Source: Sphingomonas sp. (GTDB lineage: Bacteria > Pseudomonadota > Alphaproteobacteria > Sphingomonadales > Sphingomonadaceae). From it: a stretch of 64,000 nt of DNA. The DNA is taken from positions 496,001 to 560,000 of the forward strand of contig JAFKLY010000002.1 of assembly GCA_017304655.1 (NCBI GenBank), in the 5' to 3' direction. How positions within the stretch are numbered: position 1 is the stretch's first letter; every line of letters begins with the position of its first letter. The notes under the pieces are model-generated. The model searched no databases and was not told the DNA's origin. It was given only the letters and a program-made list of their open reading frames with translations. Below are positions 61,214-64,000 of this stretch, in pieces. A program made the position numbers and the translations under genes.

Positions 61214-61983
61214 TGCGGGCGGCTGTTCTCGCCCGGGGCGTGGCGCTGGCGGCCCTGCTGGCCCATTCCACCGCGATCGCGCAGCAGAAACATCTGGCGT
61301 TCGTTTCCTGCCCCATCGTCCGGGACACCAAAACGGTGCCTTGCTGGCTCGCGGAATTTGGTGGTGAAACCTATTATCTGGGCATCCAGACGGATGTGAG
61401 TGCGGACTTCTATCCGCCCTCGCTGGGTCACAAGGTGCTGGTCGAGGGCGAGCCGAGCAACGAGTCGCGCATCTGCGGCGGTGTGCCGATCAAGAATGTC
61501 GTGGTCTCGGTGATGCCGGAGCGGGCCGACAATTGCCAGACGCTGCTGATGGCGGAGGACCGCTACGATCTGCCTTTCGAGCCGCCGCGCCCGCCCGGTC
61601 CGAGCAAGGGGCGCCTGGCCTTCGCCTATCCCGAGCCGGAAAAGCCCCAGCCGCCGTATCAGCCGAAGAGCTTCGAGCTGCGCTACGATTTCGACATGAC
61701 CGTCGGTTTCAAGCATCCGCGCTTTCTCGTGCTCGTGCTGGACTATGCCCGTCTCACCGGCGCGCGGAGCATCTCGATCGTGGGCCATCGCGGCCGGACG
61801 GCGCTGAGTGACGGAAGCACGCTCGTCGAGCGTGATCACCTGGCGGAAATCCGGGCGAAAGAGGTGGCCGAGCTGCTGCGTGGGGCAGGGCTCACAACCC
61901 CGAAATATGATGTCTCCTGGGTCGATGATCCGGAGGAAGGCGACGCGAGCCGACGGCGGGTGACCATTACCGTCAACCCGTGA
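61213..61983 (+). CDS. Exported protein with OmpA-like C-terminal domain
   Basis: A 256-residue protein with signal peptide to about residue 24 (STAIAQQ). The N-terminal half contains four Cys (FVSCPIVRDTKTVPCWLAEF; SRICGGV; NCQTLL) that could form two disulfides, followed by a Pro-rich linker near residues 125-155. The C-terminal 75 residues (SISIVGHRGRTALSDGSTL; LAEIRAKEVAELLRGAGL; ASRRRVTITVNP) resemble a divergent OmpA-type peptidoglycan-binding domain. I do not recognise the N-terminal domain. It is coupled to the cytochrome gene and precedes the TonB receptor by 32 bases, so it is probably a structural or docking partner in that unit. Confidence 0.65.
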   Translation: MRAAVLARGVALAALLAHSTAIAQQKHLAFVSCPIVRDTKTVPCWLAEFGGETYYLGIQTDVSADFYPPSLGHKVLVEGEPSNESRICGGVPIKNVVVSVMPERADNCQTLLMAEDRYDLPFEPPRPPGPSKGRLAFAYPEPEKPQPPYQPKSFELRYDFDMTVGFKHPRFLVLVLDYARLTGARSISIVGHRGRTALSDGSTLVERDHLAEIRAKEVAELLRGAGLTTPKYDVSWVDDPEEGDASRRRVTITVNP

Positions 61984-62015
61984 CGGCAGAGACGGACAAG
62001 AGGGAGGAAAAGGAC

Positions 62016-64000
62016 ATGACGAAGCTTTCAGGGGGGCTGGCGGTTTCACGCTGGCTGGCAACCTCGGCGCTTGCCCTGGCGACGGCGCAGCCGCTGTTCG
62101 CGCAGCAGGCGGACACGACGACCGAGCAGGAGGACGTTCGGGCCGACGATATCGTGGTGACGGCGAGCCGCATCCAGTCCAGCGGGTTCACGGCACCCAC
62201 GCCGACAACCGTGCTGGGCACGGCTCAGATCCAGGCGACGGCACCGGCCATCGCTGCGGAAGTGCTGGCGCTCGTGCCGAGCTTCCGCACGACTGGCCAG
62301 CCGGCGTCGGCGACTGTCTATGCGGACCTGCGCGGCATCGGGGCGCAGCGCACGCTCGTGCTGGTCAACGGGCGCCGTCACGTGCCGACCTTCTCGGATG
62401 GCACGGTCGATCTGGGCGTCATCCCGACCATTCTCATTTCGCGCGCGGAAGTGGTGACGGGTGGTGCCTCCGCCTCCTGGGGGTCCGACGCTGTGGCGGG
62501 CGTGATCAACCTGATCCTGAAGGATGATCTGGAGGGGCTGCAAGGCACCAGCCAGGCAGGCATCTCGACCTATGGCGATGCCGACAATTTCATGGGATCG
62601 CTGGCTTATGGTCGCCGGTTCGCGGGCGGTCGCGGCCATATCCTCATCGGCGGCGAATATGCGCGCGATGACGGCATCCGCAGCCTCCAGCAGCCGCATC
62701 GGTCGCGGCCATGGTCCGGGCGCGGTTCGGTGGGTAACTCGGCTTTCGCCACCAATGGCCTGCCCGGGACGATCTATGCGGATGACACACGCCGGGCCGA
62801 CGTTTCGGATGGCGGCCTCATCACCAGCGGGCCGCTGCGTGGCCTGACATTCCTGCCTGGCGGTGCGACCCGGCAGTTCGGCTACGGCCAGGTGTTCGGC
62901 AACAACATGATCGGCGGCACGGACAATGCCGGTGACGCGGCAACGCCGGGCGGCGATCTCAAATTTCCGTTCGAGCGCTGGACCGTCATGGGCCGGGTTT
63001 CCTATGAACTATCCGATAGTCTCAGCCTGTTCGCGGAAGGCACCTATGCCTCGGTCCGGTCCGGCGGCCTGGCCCAGCCGGCGCGCAACAATGGCGCGGT
63101 GACCGGCAATCCGACGTGCAGCACCACCACCCTGGCCTCTTCGCTCGGATCGATCCTGGTGCCGATTTCCAACCCTTATCTGCCGCAGAGCGTGCGCGAC
63201 CAGATGACGGCGGCGGGCATCAGTTGCTTCAACATGGGCCGCGTCTTCCGGGATCCGGGCATGGGCGATTTTACCGTGAAGGACGGCTCCCCGTCGATCA
63301 TCCGCGGGGTCGTGGGTCTGGACGGCAAGATCGGCAGCGCCTGGTCGTGGGACGCTTATTATCAATATGGCCGCAACCACTTCGAGCAGGCCCGCATTGG
63401 CAACGTCAATGTCGCCAATTTCCGCCGCGCCATCGATGCGGTCAGCTCGGGCGGCAACATCGTCTGCCGCGTCAATGCCGATGCGAGCACCACCAACGAT
63501 GATCCCGCCTGTAGCCCGTTCAACCTGTTCGGGAATGGCTCGCCGTCCGCCGCCGCGATCGGCTACGTGACCGGCACCTCGCAGTTCCGGATGATCACCA
63601 AGCAGCAGGTCGCGGCAGTGAGCGCCAACGGGCCGCTGTTCAACCTGTGGGCCGGGCCGGTCAACATGGCCGTGGGTACCGAGTGGCGGCGGGAGGAGAT
63701 CGACGCGGTCGCGGATCCGATCTCTCAGGCCAATGGCTGGCAGACCTCCAACCGCAAGGCGATCAAGGGTGCTTATGAGGTGAAGGAGATTTTCGGCGAG
63801 CTGGCAGTGCCGCTCCTCAAGGATGCGTCCTTCGCCAAGTCGCTCGATCTTAATCTTGCGGCGCGCTACACCGATTACAGCTCGTCCGGCGGTGTCGTGA
63901 CGTGGAAGGTGGGCAGCACCTGGGATGTGAACGACGCCATTCGCCTGCGCGCGAGCCGTTCGCGCGACATTCGGGCCGGCAATCTGGGCGAGCTTTATAC
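62016..64000 (+). CDS. TonB-dependent receptor (3' end outside window)
   Basis: The first 661 codons of an outer-membrane receptor. AGGGAGGAAAAGGAC precedes the ATG. After the signal peptide (to about residue 30, PLFAQQ) comes a TonB box-like DDIVVTASRIQSSGF, a plug with LRGIGAQRTLVLVNGRRHVP and VVTGGASASWGSDAVAGVIN, and the first barrel strands. The plug belongs to the same broad class as the receptor at 46 kb rather than the Caulobacter-type one at 21 kb. It follows the di-heme cytochrome and OmpA-like genes on the same strand, suggesting these periplasmic proteins handle the ligand it imports. The barrel end is cut by the right edge. Confidence 0.92.
   Translation, partial: MTKLSGGLAVSRWLATSALALATAQPLFAQQADTTTEQEDVRADDIVVTASRIQSSGFTAPTPTTVLGTAQIQATAPAIAAEVLALVPSFRTTGQPASATVYADLRGIGAQRTLVLVNGRRHVPTFSDGTVDLGVIPTILISRAEVVTGGASASWGSDAVAGVINLILKDDLEGLQGTSQAGISTYGDADNFMGSLAYGRRFAGGRGHILIGGEYARDDGIRSLQQPHRSRPWSGRGSVGNSAFATNGLPGTIYADDTRRADVSDGGLITSGPLRGLTFLPGGATRQFGYGQVFGNNMIGGTDNAGDAATPGGDLKFPFERWTVMGRVSYELSDSLSLFAEGTYASVRSGGLAQPARNNGAVTGNPTCSTTTLASSLGSILVPISNPYLPQSVRDQMTAAGISCFNMGRVFRDPGMGDFTVKDGSPSIIRGVVGLDGKIGSAWSWDAYYQYGRNHFEQARIGNVNVANFRRAIDAVSSGGNIVCRVNADASTTNDDPACSPFNLFGNGSPSAAAIGYVTGTSQFRMITKQQVAAVSANGPLFNLWAGPVNMAVGTEWRREEIDAVADPISQANGWQTSNRKAIKGAYEVKEIFGELAVPLLKDASFAKSLDLNLAARYTDYSSSGGVVTWKVGSTWDVNDAIRLRASRSRDIRAGNLGELY

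Noticed and set aside
1..64000. tRNA genes, CRISPR arrays, insertion sequences or prophage genes
   Set aside because: I looked for cloverleaf-like sequences, regular spaced repeats, transposase motifs and phage proteins in gaps and frames and found none.

Overview
The window is a GC-rich, gene-dense stretch of an alphaproteobacterial genome. It most resembles a sphingomonad (Sphingomonas, Sphingobium or Novosphingobium type): it has three TonB-dependent receptors, a Caulobacter-like oxidative xylose (Weimberg) gene set, a receptor-linked 'tryptophan halogenase'/SapC/cupin group, and LacI, FadR/GntR and MarR regulators. That placement comes from gene content only. I see no rRNA, tRNA, CRISPR array, insertion sequence or phage gene.

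Region 1 (1-42 kb) is a pentose and hemicellulose utilisation island. From the left it holds a cut-off 2-keto-3-deoxygluconate kinase; xylX-xylB(SDR)-xylC-sugar porter; a convergent LacI-type xylR; and a GH43-xylulokinase-xylose isomerase operon. Next come a GH43-GH95 pair and a minus-strand block of TonB receptor, halogenase-like flavoprotein, GH141-like beta-helix protein and GH3. Then follow SapC and cupin, an esterase-GH27 pair, a sialate-type acetylesterase-GH51-FadR regulator unit, and an oxidative pentose unit (Gfo/Idh sugar dehydrogenase, AraD1/GguC, ketoglutarate-semialdehyde dehydrogenase, FucP-type porter, mutarotase, XylD). Two xylose routes (isomerase/kinase and Weimberg) and an oxidative L-arabinose/D-galactose-type route lie side by side. 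Six copies of a near-palindrome close to TGGTAGCGCTACCA sit in front of the xylose and debranching genes and define a probable XylR regulon. The enzymes suit a heavily decorated arabinoxylan or xyloglucan: xylose, arabinose, galactose, fucose or L-galactose, acetyl and possibly feruloyl side groups.

Region 2 (42-44 kb) holds a CPA2 cation/proton antiporter and a FadR-type GntR regulator beside two perfect 14-bp palindromes.

Region 3 (44.2-59 kb) is a long plus-strand operon: CocE/NonD hydrolase, TonB receptor, CapA-like metallophosphoesterase, TRAP permeases, a 2-hydroxyacyl-CoA dehydratase-like subunit, a tandem CaiB CoA-transferase fusion, a second dehydratase-like subunit, TRAP binding protein, alpha/beta hydrolase and a further CaiB CoA-transferase. 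Eight successive junctions from 49.86 to 57.81 kb are 4-base ATGA overlaps. The genes read as a complete import, hydrolysis, CoA-activation and dehydration route for an unidentified ester or amide containing a 2-hydroxy acid. This is the best candidate here for an undescribed system.

Region 4 (59-64 kb) holds a MarR regulator divergent from a di-heme cytochrome c, an OmpA-like exported protein and a third TonB receptor cut by the right edge.
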